From Octodonta nipae (lineage: Eukaryota; Arthropoda; Insecta; Coleoptera; Chrysomelidae), in assembly GCA_034190945.1 (NCBI GenBank), contig CM067223.1:66896515-66960514 (forward strand): 64,000 nt of DNA, read 5' to 3'. The stretch's first letter is position 1. Every line of letters starts with the position of its first letter. This document shows, piece by piece, positions 33,140 through 44,423 of the stretch. Made by a program: the position numbers and the translations under genes. The notes under the pieces are model-generated. The model was not told the origin of the DNA and searched no databases. It saw only the letters and a list, made by a program, of their open reading frames with translations.

Positions 33140-33212
33140 ATGAATAAGTATGCTCGAAGATTTGAAAAATTATCACAGGCACACGAAGAGAAAAAAATGT
33201 CCAAGTCCACGA
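33140..33212 (+). CDS. Candidate first coding exon of a gene divergent from UMPS
   Basis: About 400 bp upstream of the UMPS start, on the opposite strand, ATG at 33140 opens a short charged stretch 'MNKYARRFEKLSQAHEEKKM', then 'SKSTK', and meets AAG/GTAAAC, a plausible donor. The shared region would act as a bidirectional promoter. The duplicate (44232-44307) keeps the sequence but has AGG in place of ATG. I do not recognise the product, and no second exon was identified, so this is a weak gene call. Confidence 0.35.
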
Positions 33213-33496
33213 AGGTAAACTGTCAGGTTATATGTTTTCAGGGACACTAATTCGGAATCTGCCGTCGGTTTTCAAGGTCATTTGCAAATTCTGAAAAAGA
33301 GCTTTAAAAAATCTGAAGAAATTCATACATGAGTTTTTCAGAATTCTAAATACGATTCGGTGTCGGTTGACCCATATCAGCTCAAGGTCAAGGCCATTTG
33401 AAGGTCAAATCAATGAGGTGAAGCTAAAAAATTGGAAAAAGTCTTGTATGGTTTTAAGGGTCGTTGAGTCTAAATCCAATGTTGTTTTTTCGCTTT

Positions 33497-33823
33497 TTGC
33501 CTCATTTACGAAAATACCTGACAAAATGAATAGTACAACAAAACCAACATCAACGTGTTCTAATGTTGAAACATTACTAATTGACAAAAATTCAGCATTT
33601 TTTAACGATGCTTTTTTGTCTTTTTAACAAAAAAAACACTAAAAATGGGTAAAATTTATTTTTTTACCTTTTACACAAAATCCACCCATATGAAACCGTG
33701 TTTGCTACGACGGGCAATACTGAAGAGAAATGAAAAACCTATAAAATGAGCTACTATACGCTCAACATCGTTAATTGGTTTCTTAGATAATGGAACATTT
33801 ACCCAGAATTCCAAAAAAAAATA
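33497..33823 (+). repeat. Partial copy of the TA-type MITE seen at 61890-62317
   Basis: Inverted relative to the 61.9 kb copy. Shared words include TCATTTACGAAAATA, ACAAAACCAACATCAA (present in the other arm there), TAGATAATG.AACATTTACCC and AATTCCAAAAAAA. Ends are diverged. Confidence 0.6.
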
Positions 33824-34124
33824 AGTAATCGTTAATGATGGAGCAATCATAATATGCATATATATGCAAAACATATATATCGAAAGAAATTTGGCTTGTC
33901 ATTAATTAGTAGATATTTATGAATACAAAATTTCTTAACATGAATGTGAATTGAACATGATAAAAATTTCACTGTTAACTAATTGAAGAATAATATCTTT
34001 TTTATTCTATTATTAACTATTATCAATGTGCATCACCGTTATATTTTTATATAATAATAAAGTATTGCAATATAGTCCATGAGTTAAATTTTAAAATTAT
34101 AAAACTAATATTCACTTTCACCTT

Positions 34125-34410
34125 TCTAAAACTTTTATTTACATCGAATATACAACAGCTGATTCAAATATCACAACAATAATTTTACATATAAGCTCTT
34201 CGCTCCACCAACTAACTGCTGCCAGGATGGGTCCTCCTTTTAAAATCAGCGTCGAATTTTCTAGTATAATCCAGTGTCAATTTTACAGTTGTCGAGTTAT
34301 GATCGAGACAAGTTTTTCTCGCGTCCGAACATTCTAGCTTTTTTTATATCCCAGCGGTCGTTGTCGTATTGAAATGAAACAGGGTCGGCCTTGGTAAAAA
34401 TTTCGTAACA
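34125..34410 (-). mobile_element. Gypsy 3' LTR (5' part), with polypurine tract
   Basis: On the minus strand AAAGGGGGGGCAG (34423-34411) is a polypurine tract directly before TGTTACGAAATTTTTACC, the LTR start at 34410. A TATA-like GGATATAAAAAAAG lies ~60 bp inside and AATAAA near 34130. The far LTR end was not identified; it may reach ~34000. Confidence 0.7.
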
Positions 34411-34421
34411 CTGCCCCCCCT

Positions 34422-35210
34422 TTAATGCTGATCATCCCGATCAGAAACATCCTTTCGCTGGTAGGGAGCAAGACGATCTAAATGGACCACCTTCAACTTA
34501 GCCTTGGGGTTTCGACGGATCCGGTAGACGACGTCATTAAACCTCTTGACCACCTCGTATGGAGCATCCCAGGCGGGTGTAAGATTTTGAGATTTACCCT
34601 TGCTCCGATGGGAGTTGTACAGCCAGACTTTGTCTCTCTTCTGGAACCCGACTGAATTAGCCTTGAGGTCGTATCGAGTCTTCATCCGGTTACTGGTGGC
34701 CAACATCTGCGTTCGGGCTAATTCGTGTATTGCCAGCATGTTATGTCGGAAACGGACCGGCGACATCGATGGCAATTCTCTCAAATGGGACGCCCACATT
34801 GTACTCCTGCATTCTGCCCTTGGTCCGGGTCTTCGGACCCTTACTGGCTGCACAGATGGCACATTTGCGGCACCAAGCTCTGACGTCTTCGAAGTAATTC
34901 ATCCAGTAGTACCTCTGGCGAACGTTGTCTAGGGTTTTATTCATGCCCAGGTGGCCTCCGGTAATTCCATCATGTACTTCGGTCAGGATGGCTGGTACCT
35001 TTTCCTTCGGAACTACCAGTTGGGACTTGGTTTCTCGTCCATCAGCGCTCTCCCAAACTTGCTTGAGCATTCCATTGTCTACTCTTAGAGAGTCCCACTG
35101 AGCCCATAACGATTTCAGCACGCCGGAGTATCTAGCTACCTAGTCCCATCGTGGCCTGGGTGCCCCTCTCGCTTTGATTGACAAGATTGGTTCGATGTCT
35201 GCTATTTGGT
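34422..35210 (-). pseudogene. Ty3/gypsy integrase with catalytic core deleted
   Basis: Two minus-strand frames. 35121-34741 holds the integrase zinc domain (H-x-G-H-L-G-M, then a CysXXCys in 'CAICAASKGP') and the start of the catalytic core with its first Asp. 34862-34422 holds the C-terminal domain ('KTRYDLKAN', 'WLYN', 'VVHLDRLAPY'). The catalytic DDE core between them, about 130 residues, is missing, so the element is dead. Protease, reverse transcriptase and the 5' LTR are absent; the relic begins about 35210 with the RNase-H/integrase linker. Confidence 0.75.
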
Positions 35211-35219
35211 GCGTTTATA

Positions 35220-35760
35220 CACAGGGTGTTTATTTACAGCAAACAAAATCACAAAGTAAAGTGATAGAAGGAGTTGCATTTATATGACGATTGAAATATA
35301 GGACGGAGTAGAATGATAGTGGGCCATAGGCAGCCGTATATACAAAAAGGTTGGAATATAGGGTGGAGTGGACGTTTGGTGGTATAAAAATGTTGAAGAA
35401 AATGTGGAATTAAAATTATATAGGTTGATTAAAAAAATTGTTATATAATGTGGACGTAAACAAATCATATACAGGATGGTTGAAATATATGCTGGAGTTA
35501 AATTATATTTATACAGTGTGATTAAAAAATTATTTATTTTATAGCCCATAAGAAGTTGCATAAAGTGTGGAAAGGAATTAATGTTACACAGGGACGAATT
35601 TGAATGCGTAAATATGGGATGGATTATACTTGGTCCTATAGTTTACAGAAGGCAGCTAACAACTTTATGCGCTGTCCATGGGCAATCGTATGTACAGGAT
35701 GGTTGGTACATAGGGCGGAGTGGAATTATCTATAGTTATACAGAGTTGTCAAAAAAAGTT
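35220..35760. repeat. Degenerate repeats of a TATACAGGNTGGTTGAAATAT module
   Basis: At least four versions (near 35284, 35345, 35466 and 35688) share ACAGGATGGTTG/GAAATATAGG/GGAGTGGA, the last three at growing spacing. The first is preceded by ACAGGGTGTTTATTTACAG. Probably a decayed tandem or nested transposon end; open frames over it are chance. Confidence 0.5.
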
Positions 35761-37972
35761 GAAAAAAGGTTACATGGCGTGGTCCATAAGGCATAAATAT
35801 ATTTTGGGCTTATTAAGTCAACGCGTACTAGTACATTTTAATGTTTACATTTTTTACTTCGTGAGTAGGTACCTGACAACATTGAATGTGTTATTTATTT
35901 GCTAGAGTTGTATTTTGTTATAATTATTTTTGGCTTTTTAGTTATAGGTGGAAGTCGGTTATATTTTTTTTTAAATGTTTTATTTTTACTTAATAATTTA
36001 TAGTAAAGAATATCGCTGAGGAGTCCAGCCGCAGCTCCAAGGATAGTAAGTGAGATACAGATTAGTCACAAAAATAATATTAAAATAAAAGAATAATTGA
36101 ATAAACATACGTATAAATTCATGCTCAAATAAAGTATACTAATAATTTTGAGTTTCCCTTAATGGAAGTCCTCTTTTAAAACCTCACTTTATTTCAATTT
36201 ACCGTTTAGTTTATATAAATAAATTTGTGGTGCATTTGTTTGTTATTTACAGATAAATAGATAGAATTATTTTTAGCTGGATACGCCAATAAAATCCTGT
36301 CAATTCCCTATATTTTCATTTTTAGGTTATGAGTATTAATAATTAAAGTTTAAGTACTTTTTCAGAAACTGCTACCATAATGCACGAAATTACTGTGTAT
36401 TTCCAAGCTCCATAAAACTGGCACTGCCAAATCGGTAAAACTTAAAAAATATATATCAGTATTTGTTGCTAATTAGTTGCTAACAAATCGATTTTGTTGC
36501 TCGAACCGATCTCGAGAAATTGACGACATTTCCAGCTTTACGTAAAGGAAGCAAAAAATACCTAAATATGAGATAATCAAAAAAATAAATAGACCAAAAT
36601 TTGGTGCTAATTTGTGGCTGCAAGACTCCATTAAAAAATATTTTTTTATATATTAAAATTTATTATGGTCATGCTACGTTAGAACTCGACTGTTCCAGAA
36701 TAAATGAAAGAGATAATTTTGTTGCTCATGGTTGGAATGAATTTTGATACTTAGACAAACAAACTATATAACTGGAAATGCAATGATTTTCTGAACGGTA
36801 GATATCCTTATAACCGGCCTTGCTAGCTTGTCTTTTTCTGGAATAAACAAAATAATTTTGCTGTGTTTATCTTACCGCAAAGTACATTGAAAGAAATCAT
36901 ACTAAATTTTCGGCTTTCCATACCTCTATGTGTATTAGACGCAATCTGAAAAATTAATAAATGGGTAATGAGCTGATATTAATTTCAACCCCAATTTTTG
37001 CAATTATAAGTTTTTACAAAAACGTTTCAATTCAGCATTAGTTAAGTACCGTAATGATTTTTCATCAAGTATCGGCCGAGCCTATTCAGTAGGCAAAAAT
37101 TCAAAAATTGAGTATTGAATGAAACCCCAGGTGAGATTTTTTTCTATCTTTTTATATATTGATGAGTTTTATAGATTTTGCATCATATGAAAATACTTGT
37201 AATACATCCTTAAAATGAATACTCTCCATTTACATTTAATGTTTTTATAATTAACTACTAAGAGAATTTTAAATTGCAAAAAAATGGGAAGATCTTTGAC
37301 TCACAATCCCAGTTAATCCGCATCATCAAGTTCTTTACAGTTTATACAAATAATGAATAAATACTGTAGTATTTTGATTAAAATATTTTTTTTTATGTGA
37401 AGTGAGAGAAATGATTCTTCAGTTATAGAACAAAAATATATTTCCGGGAAGAATCTTGTTTACTTCCTTCAGAGTTCTCAGATTTGGCGCAATTGGCATC
37501 ATTCTCTTGTTCCAAGGAAGCCGAAGTGGACATAAAAATTTGCCATTACATTCTAATACTTCGCATTATCAGTGATTCAAACGGGATTTGTCTCCACTGG
37601 GAATCGAACCTTCGACTCTCCTATTTTAAATTGTATTTTGGGTGAAGTGTGATTAATTAAACTCTGATCTTAATTACATTTGTGACTATTAGTGCAGTTT
37701 GGGAAGCCGTAATTATTTACATTGGTTAGTTATAACGATTATAAAAACTATATTAATAGTGAACTGAGTTCTACACTTTTTTCTACAGTTGAAAGAGTAA
37801 GTTCAAATATTTATTATTGATCATTTGAAATAGTTTATTCTCATTTATACCATTGACTTTATGATTGAGATAATAATATAATTAAAGACATACGTCAATT
37901 ATTCACATCGCGCAGATTTTTAAAATTTTTCATTACGTTGTTCCCTGTCTTTCAGATATAGTAATTCCACAA
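35761..37972. other. AT-rich DNA, nothing recognised
   Basis: No coding domain, TIR or tandem repeat. A B-box-like GGTTCGATTCC occurs on the minus strand near 37600 without an A box or tRNA fold. Confidence 0.4.
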
Positions 37973-38934
37973 TGCCAAAACGTGGTAGACCTCCAGTTGT
38001 TGAAGCTCAAACAATTGTTGATGCTTCTTGAAAAGTCAGACGAAATTATTATTTCCAAAAATGAAAATATCGTTGAAAACACGAATACAGTTTGGAAACC
38101 AATATCGTCCAAATTAAATAATTTAATTTTACCAGCATCCTTATATTCTTTCGTCACTGATGATCGCTTCCAAATCAGAGAAAAAATATTGGAACGTCAA
38201 GGTATATTCCCTGATGTATCGTTGAATAGCTCTGTTACCATTACAGAAGAAACGTATCCCATTCAAGTGATTCTAGTTTAGATGAGAATATCAAAAGGTC
38301 ATTTATAATTTTAATAACCAAAGAGGAATTTAAAGGCATGACAACAACACGAACTGGAAGACGACCGATCGGAAAAATAAGAAAGCCACTCAATATAAAT
38401 CATTTATACCTGGAGTTTGGGAAGATATTATCAATGACAAACTTGTAGATTCCACAAAAATTACAAGTGGCTTAAATTTTGAAAGACATTACATTACAAT
38501 GGATGAAACTTATGACACATTCAAAGGTTTGTATTTTATTGAATCAACAATTTTAAAATCTAAACATTAGCTAGCAGAGATTAACTTCACATAAAGTATA
38601 ATGTTTTGTTATACCTCAGGTTACCAACATGAATTTACATAATACTTGCGATGAAACTCAATAGCTTTATTCGAATTAAAATATTATTATTAGAGTTGAA
38701 TTGATAAATTCTTGAGGCAAGAATATAGATTACTGACAATAACTAATATTATTTAAGAGCAATGTATGATATAAATGATATAATATACTTAACTTTATTT
38801 ACAGCTCATTGTAATTGTGGTACTAAAGTGTAAGGAACTATCACAAATGACTCCAACGAAAAATTTAATATTGTCTGTACTATCAACAAAGGAAGTAAAA
38901 CATGTGGTAAGAGGTGGTTAAGAGATAAAATAAT
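37973..38934 (+). pseudogene. Repeat-associated protein of unknown family (AT-hook, Cys motif), spliced
   Basis: ATG at 37973 opens 'MPKRGRPPVVEAQTIVDAS', with an AT-hook-like KRGRPP; after a frameshift the frame 38030-38281 continues ('VWKPISSKLNNLILPASLYS', 'RFQIREKILERQG'). Further on, 'TTTRTGRRPIGKIRKPL' and 'TSGLNFERHYITMDETYDTF' end at a GTTTGT donor near 38527; past an intron (acceptor TTTACAG at 38807) comes 'AHCNCGTK', a stop, and 'KTCGKRWLRDK', a probable zinc-binding Cys set. It resembles repetitive insect ORFs I have not been able to name; DNA-binding start plus Cys motif suggest a transposase-like protein. Several frameshifts and stops: dead. Confidence 0.4.
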
Positions 38935-38937
38935 TTA

Positions 38938-40436
38938 GTCAAGTGCGAGTTGGACTCGCATACTTAGGGTTCCGTACTACCTTCAAGATTCTAATATTCC
39001 AGTTTCAGACAAGCAGGGAATGAGTGCATTTTCTTATATTTACCCTTATATCTTTTAAAGGAAGCGTTTTAAATTTATAAAAAATATACACTTTGATTTT
39101 CCACACATAGACTTTTTATTTTATCTGCTTCAGGATTCGCTTGATTTTTATCAGAATACATATTGTATTTAATTTTCTAATTTGGCCCCCAAAAATTAAC
39201 ATTAGAGTTTTATTTTACTAATAAAATTTCAGAGAAGTCTTTTATAATCTACTGTCTGGGTTTTGAGGCTCAGTAGATTGGAAGAAAAAGGACAAAATAG
39301 GTCTAATTTTAAATTACAAATCATTAAATCTGTTATTCATATTATTAAAAATATAAATAAAATATATTTTTCAAAATTTAAATAGTGTAGTTTCTAAAGT
39401 GGGAATTAAGGTCGATGTTTAATATTTTTGTTAATATCTTTTAAACAAATGATTTAACAATATGATATATTTGTAATTCACATAATGAGCCTTTTAACTG
39501 ATATATTGCATGATGCTTTTGAAAATTGAATCTTTATTTTCCATTTAATTGTATAATTTGTCCCTAAAATTACTATGGGGGTTTTTTAATAATTTATATT
39601 CAGTTTAATTCTATTATTTGGGGGCCAAATAATAGAATTAGGAGTTTTGTCATATTTTTCCAATAATTGGGGGATAACGGGGGGAATGGGTAATTTTTTA
39701 ATATATTTTAAAATATTCATTTAAAAAAATAAAAATATATATTTGTATTCGTCATAATGAGCCCTGTGATTTAATATATTACATGACCCGTTAGAAACAA
39801 TTATATTTTTTTATTTTCCATTTAATTCTAAAATTTGCCCCCCAAAATGAATTTAGGGGTTTCTCCTTATTTTTCCAGTAAAGTTCAGGTGAGGGGCTAT
39901 ACTTAAATTTTTTTCAAATTTTTTCAGTTTATATTTTCCGAGATAAGGGGGCGGGGGGGAATGGGTAATTTTTTTTTATATTTTTGTTAGTATCTTTTAA
40001 TTAATTTAATTTAAAAATATGAAAAAATATATTTGTTTTCATCATAATGAGCCCTTTCATTTGATATATAACATGATGGGTTAGAAACAATTTAAAATTT
40101 ATATTTTCCATTTAATTTTATAATTTGCCCCCCAAAATGAATATTAGGGGTTTTTTCTTATTTTCCAGTAAAGTTCAGGTGAGGGGCTATACCTCCATTT
40201 TTTTCCAAAATTTTCCAGCTTATGGTTTCGGAGATAGGGGGGAGGGTAAATTTTTTTATATTTTTGTTAATATCTTTTAATTAATTTATTTTAAAAATAT
40301 GAAAAAAATATATTTGTTTTCGTCATAATGAGCCCTTTCATTTGATATATAACATGATAGGTTAGAAATAATTTTAATTTTACATTTTTCATTTAATTCT
40401 ATAATTTGCCCCCCAAAATAAATATTTACATTTATT
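38938..40436 (+). repeat. Element starting GTCAAGTGCGAGTTGGACTC with ~280 bp tandem repeats
   Basis: Starts like 48941 (AATAATTTRGTCAAG.GCGAG, TTGGACTCGCATACT, AGGGTTCCGTA). From ~39400 four imperfect tandem units follow; the marker CATAATGAGCC occurs at 39481, 39753, 40043 and 40324 (spacing 272, 290, 281). Each unit also has TTTGCCCCCCAAAAT and a G-rich GGGGG run. The right end is lost at the Bel-Pao fragment. Confidence 0.75.
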
Positions 40437-41987
40437 CTATAATTATTGCAAAATTATTAATTCAACAAATGTAGATACTGGGTTTAAACCTCCGGATAGT
40501 ATCATAAAGGTTTGGACAAAGTTCTTGTCTGAAATTAACGTGATTACAAGTGTGCAAATATCGCGTTACATTAATTTCAATGACATGGTTTCCTGTGACT
40601 TACACGGATTTTGTGATGTCTCAGAACGAGCTTACTGTGCAATTGTTTATTTGAGAATTTGATATAGTAATCAATATAATGCAAAAACATATTTTCTATG
40701 TTCGAAAAGTAAAGTTGCACCTATTAAAAAACTATCCATTGCAAAACTTGAATTATCTGCTGCTGTATTGCTTTCTAAATTAATTGCTTATGTATTATAT
40801 ATCTATCAAGATAAAATTAATTCTGTATTTGCTTGGTCGGATTCCTCTATAGTACTTTCATGGATAAAATCTCCTGCCTATAGATGGAAAACCTTTGTAA
40901 GCAATAGATTGAGTTACATTCAAGAAAATTAAAAGAATCGTCGTTTTTGTTCTGCGGTTTGCATATAACATTAGAAACAAATCAAACAAATTGTTAGGTT
41001 TCATAAGTGCAGAGGAACTGAGTAATGCTTTCATTGTTATAGTTAAACGAGTTCAATTGCTGCATTTTCAAAACGAACTCAAACAAATAACACAAAAGAA
41101 TGTTACTATTAAATGGTTGAGAAAACTCAATCCTTTTCTGGATAAAAAGGGTATAATTCGCGTTGGTAGAAGATTATCTCAATCAACTTCACTAGGGTTT
41201 TCCTCTATTAATTCCGAATAATTGCAATTTTACAAAGTTGTTGGTAAGAGAAATTCACATTAAATACTTACATGTTGGTATACAAACCACTTGTAATATA
41301 CTTGCTCAAAACTTTTGGTTGATTGGTGCCAAGAAATATGTTAGGAAAGTTCTTAACAATTGTCTTGCTTGCTGGAAAACTAATCCAAAACCTTATCAGC
41401 CCTATATGGGTTCTTTACCAAAGTTTCATATATCACAATTAAAACCATTTTCAACCATTGGAATCGATTTTGGAGGTCCTATACCTATCACTATAAATAG
41501 ACTGCGCGGTTCCAAATCTATTAAAGCGTATATTTGCGTCTTTCAAGCTGTTCTTAACAGTAGACCGCTTTGTGCAGTTTGTACGGATCCCAACGATTTG
41601 AATGCTTTAACTTCTGGTCATTTCTTGACTTTGGAACCTTTAATTGCGTTGTCTGATCCAGACTATGCGGATTTAAAAATTAATACACTTTCTCGTTGGC
41701 AATTTTTGCAACGTTTACATTACGACTTCTGGAAGCAATGGTAACAGGAGTATCTTCATACCCTTTATCAGAAGGCAAAGTTGTAAATGAATTCAATTCA
41801 TCAACCTTCAGTGGCTTCTTTGGTACGTATAAAGAATGAGTTATGTTCTCCTCTTAAATGGCCATTAGCACGTATAATTAAAACTCATGCAGGTGCCCAT
41901 GGCAAAGTTAGAGTTGCAACTTTACATACAACTAAGAGAACAGTCACACGTCCTTTAGTCAAGCTTTATCCTTTACCAGAGGGATAA
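40436..41987 (+). pseudogene. Bel-Pao pol relic, integrase core deleted
   Basis: Bel-Pao retrotransposon polyprotein pieces. 40530-40930 is the RNase H part ('LHGFCDVSERAYCAIVY', 'SIAKLELSAAVLLSKL', 'VFAWSDSSIVLSWIK'). 41238-41744 has the integrase zinc domain ('IHIKYLHVGIQTTCNI', 'CLACWK'), 'FSTIGIDFGGPI' with the first catalytic Asp, then jumps straight to 'QAVLNSRPLCAV' beyond the catalytic Glu, so ~100 residues of the core are deleted. 'LSRWQFLQRLHYDFW' and 41787-41987 ('PLKWPLARIIKTHAGAHGKV') form the C-terminal DUF5641 domain. One frame change and the deletion make it dead. The LTR follows 30 bp on. Confidence 0.82.
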
Positions 41988-42018
41988 AAGGCTCCATACC
42001 CTTTTATGTGGGGGAGAA

Positions 42019-42411
42019 TGTTACGTCTTCATTGTTTATTTAATGAATATTTATTTAGTTTTTTGCGGGTTATATAAATTGGATACTCAAGTGCATTAGA
42101 GTGAATGTATTATTTATTTATTTGCTGGAATTAGGTTTTGATATCCTTAAATTCCTTTTATTTTCATTCCTTTCCTGTACTATATGTTGGAAAAAAACCA
42201 CATACTTCGTCGTTGAATGGGTCAACGGCGACTTTCGCATCGACTCTCATGCCGAACAGTTCGAACTATAATAGTTACGGTCGTGACTTTCTGTGAACAT
42301 TTTATGGACGGTACTACATACTGGATCTACATATAGTATTTACATACACCCTTTTACCTTTCTGGTAAGTCTGCCTAATTTATCTTATTAATTTTAAATT
42401 GGGCCGTTACA
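42019..42411 (+). mobile_element. Bel-Pao 3' LTR, 393 bp
   Basis: Begins TGTTACGTCTTC right after the polypurine tract TGTGGGGGAGAA and ends GGGCCGTTACA, so terminal TGTTAC/GTTACA short inverted repeats. A TATATAA at ~42072 may be the promoter. No 5' LTR in the window. Confidence 0.75.
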
Positions 42412-42964
42412 TATTTATGCACTGGAAACATTCTATGCACTATAAGGTTTTAACTTCTCCAAAATAGTATAACTTGGATCAACACCTCTTATAAATTACA
42501 GTCCACTTAATTACATATGCAAAAATGGAGCTAAATGCAACACTATGTATGTGGCATTTTTGTGTACTTTAGTCGTTTGTTAGCTTAGTAGTTGTGCATA
42601 CAGTAATTTAAATAAATTTCATTCAGTGTACCTACTTACTACTAATATTTACATTGAAGCTTACCTGGTTTGATTTTGATGCCTTCACTAATTTGAAATT
42701 TTTTTAAATATTCTTTAACTTCAGGAACATTATTTTCATCAACACAGTTTTGTTCTTTTAAATAGTTCATCAACTGGGATAATGTAAATAGGGCATGCAT
42801 TTTAATGCCACTACTCTGTAGCAATTCATTTCCTCATTGCTCACGATTTAATAAAACAATTGCTTCTGAACATTTTATACCAACATCATTTAAAACTTTA
42901 ACTGTTTCCAGAATGCTGCTGCCATAAGAAACTACATCCTCAATTATCAGGCACCTACATCCCT

Positions 42965-43154
42965 TAAATTTGAAGAGGATTTTCAAGAGAATCAGTACAC
43001 AGAGGTTCCGAATCTGGAGCCGTTCCGGGTAATTACTGTTCTCCCTTAACTCCTAGGACAGAATGTCACGATAAAATTTTTCAGGTTACTTCACCTGTCA
43101 GAGATATTGAATACTCTCTTCGAGGTGTCATTCCTTTGTACGCAAGACAATATA

Positions 43155-43207
<53 letters not shown>

Positions 43208-43524
43208 TAATATATATTGTTTCTGGTCGGGAACCTTCATCAGTTGCGCTTCCCACAATTGAATGTCCTCTCGAACACTTCTTTATGCATTTGATGCATT
43301 TCGTTAAATTTGAAGACGCGAGATGTAAGACCGACATCTAGGATTTTCAAGAGAATCAGTACACAGAGGTTCCGAACCTGGAGCCGTTCCGTGTAATTAC
43401 TGTTCTCCCTTAACTCCTAGGACAGAATGTCACGATAAAATTTTTCAGATTACTTCACCTGTCAGAGATATTGAATACTCTCTTCGAGGTGTCATTCCTT
43501 GTCTTGCGTACAAAGGAATGACTA
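42965..43524 (-). repeat. Hammerhead-ribozyme repeat, copy D: more than one unit
   Basis: Minus strand: a unit (43513-43146) ending at the cleavage site, then a second unit (43145-42977) truncated after 'GAAAATCCT', then a scrap TTCAAATTTAA at the pseudogene junction. The two units are direct repeats (for example GAGAATCAGTACACAGAGG at ~42990 and ~43352). At 43491-43522 an 11 bp GTCTTGCGTAC is inverted between short inverted repeats GTCATTCC/GGAATGAC, a small template-switch scar. Confidence 0.8.
43140..43249 (-). ncRNA. Type I hammerhead ribozyme with expanded AT stem III
   Basis: Minus strand: stem I GCGCAA (43249-43244) with TTGCGT (43145-43140); CTGATGA 43243-43237; stem II GGT/ACC; GAAA 43223-43220; GTC 43148-43146, predicted cut after 43146. 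All invariant core bases are present. Stem III is a (TA)n palindrome of about 70 nt, longer than at 13.7 kb, showing microsatellite growth inside a ribozyme helix. Confidence 0.78.
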
Positions 43525-44423
43525 AAATATTTCAAGTCTAAAATATCTTCTACACACCTCTCCAAAATATTAATATACTAACGAGTAAAATCTCTTGAAA
43601 TAATCATGAAATATTCGCGTAATATTATTACAGTGAAAAATTTCTGCAAATATTTCATTTTGTGTGGGTACATAGTTTAAATTTAAAATAATTCAGTTAA
43701 CTACTTACCAAAAGCTTTGGATAACTCACAATGACTCTTAGGTCACAATAACCTGGTGTTATTAATCCCGCTTTTGTTTCAAAATGTCAAAACTTTATAG
43801 CATTTATCATAAAAAGCTCTTTTGCAAAAATCTTTAATTGATCTTGCATACTATACAGAAGATACCAAAAGATATTAAGTTCTAAACGTCTACAATTTGC
43901 AGATGGAGATTCAACAAGTTTCACAAATTCACAACGATTTACTAGTGACTGTGCATTGTGCACGTGTCTTGTGCCTTGGGACAGATGACGCCATCGGCCA
44001 TACTACTTTTCATTTAGGACCACTTCCGGAAGCTTGCGACTTTCCGGTAGCCGTCACAGAAATAGCAAGGACAGACCATAACCACAGATCTGTGACAAAC
44101 TTATAAAAGCATTAAACGACCTCAAATCATTAAGTTACCTACTATATTAGGTTTGTTCGTAGAGGCCAGTTATCAATGGGTTTGTTTGCAGTCTCGTTGC
44201 CCGTTATTTCAACGATTTGAAACTTCGACCAGGAATAAGTATGTTCGAATATTTGAAAAATTATCACAGGCACACGAAAAGAAAAAAATGTCTAAGTCCA
44301 CGAAGGTGACCTATCAGGTTATAAGGTTTTCGGGACGCTAGTTCGGAATCTACCGTCGGTTTTCAAGGTCATTTGAAAATTCTGAAAAAGAACTTTAAAA
44401 AATCTGAAAAAATTCATTCATGA

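Larger units (their letters stand above)
42561..44423 (-). pseudogene. UMPS: Duplicated UMPS 5' region, second copy, degenerate
   Basis: 42561-42964 matches 31385-31782, and 43525-44423 matches 32408-33325, same orientation, about 90% identical. The middle (exon 2 start and most of intron 1, ~625 bp in copy 1) is replaced by a hammerhead repeat. Breaks: exon 1 has TGA in place of the Gly codon in 'AIKFGHF' (near 43785); exon 2 has TGA in 'REQGGNE' (near 42834), a 2 bp length change before the donor, and Ser to Tyr in the PRPP motif. The exon 2 donor here is the stronger GTAAGC. The upstream divergent exon has lost its ATG. Clearly a pseudogene made by segmental duplication of ~2 kb. Confidence 0.85.

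Noticed and set aside
35280..35905. Several 60-93 codon open frames on both strands.
   Set aside because: They overlap a degenerate non-coding repeat module and follow its periodic sequence.
37590..37625. Minus-strand GGTTCGATTCC, a perfect B box.
   Set aside because: No A box or cloverleaf upstream; single motif by chance or a very old SINE.
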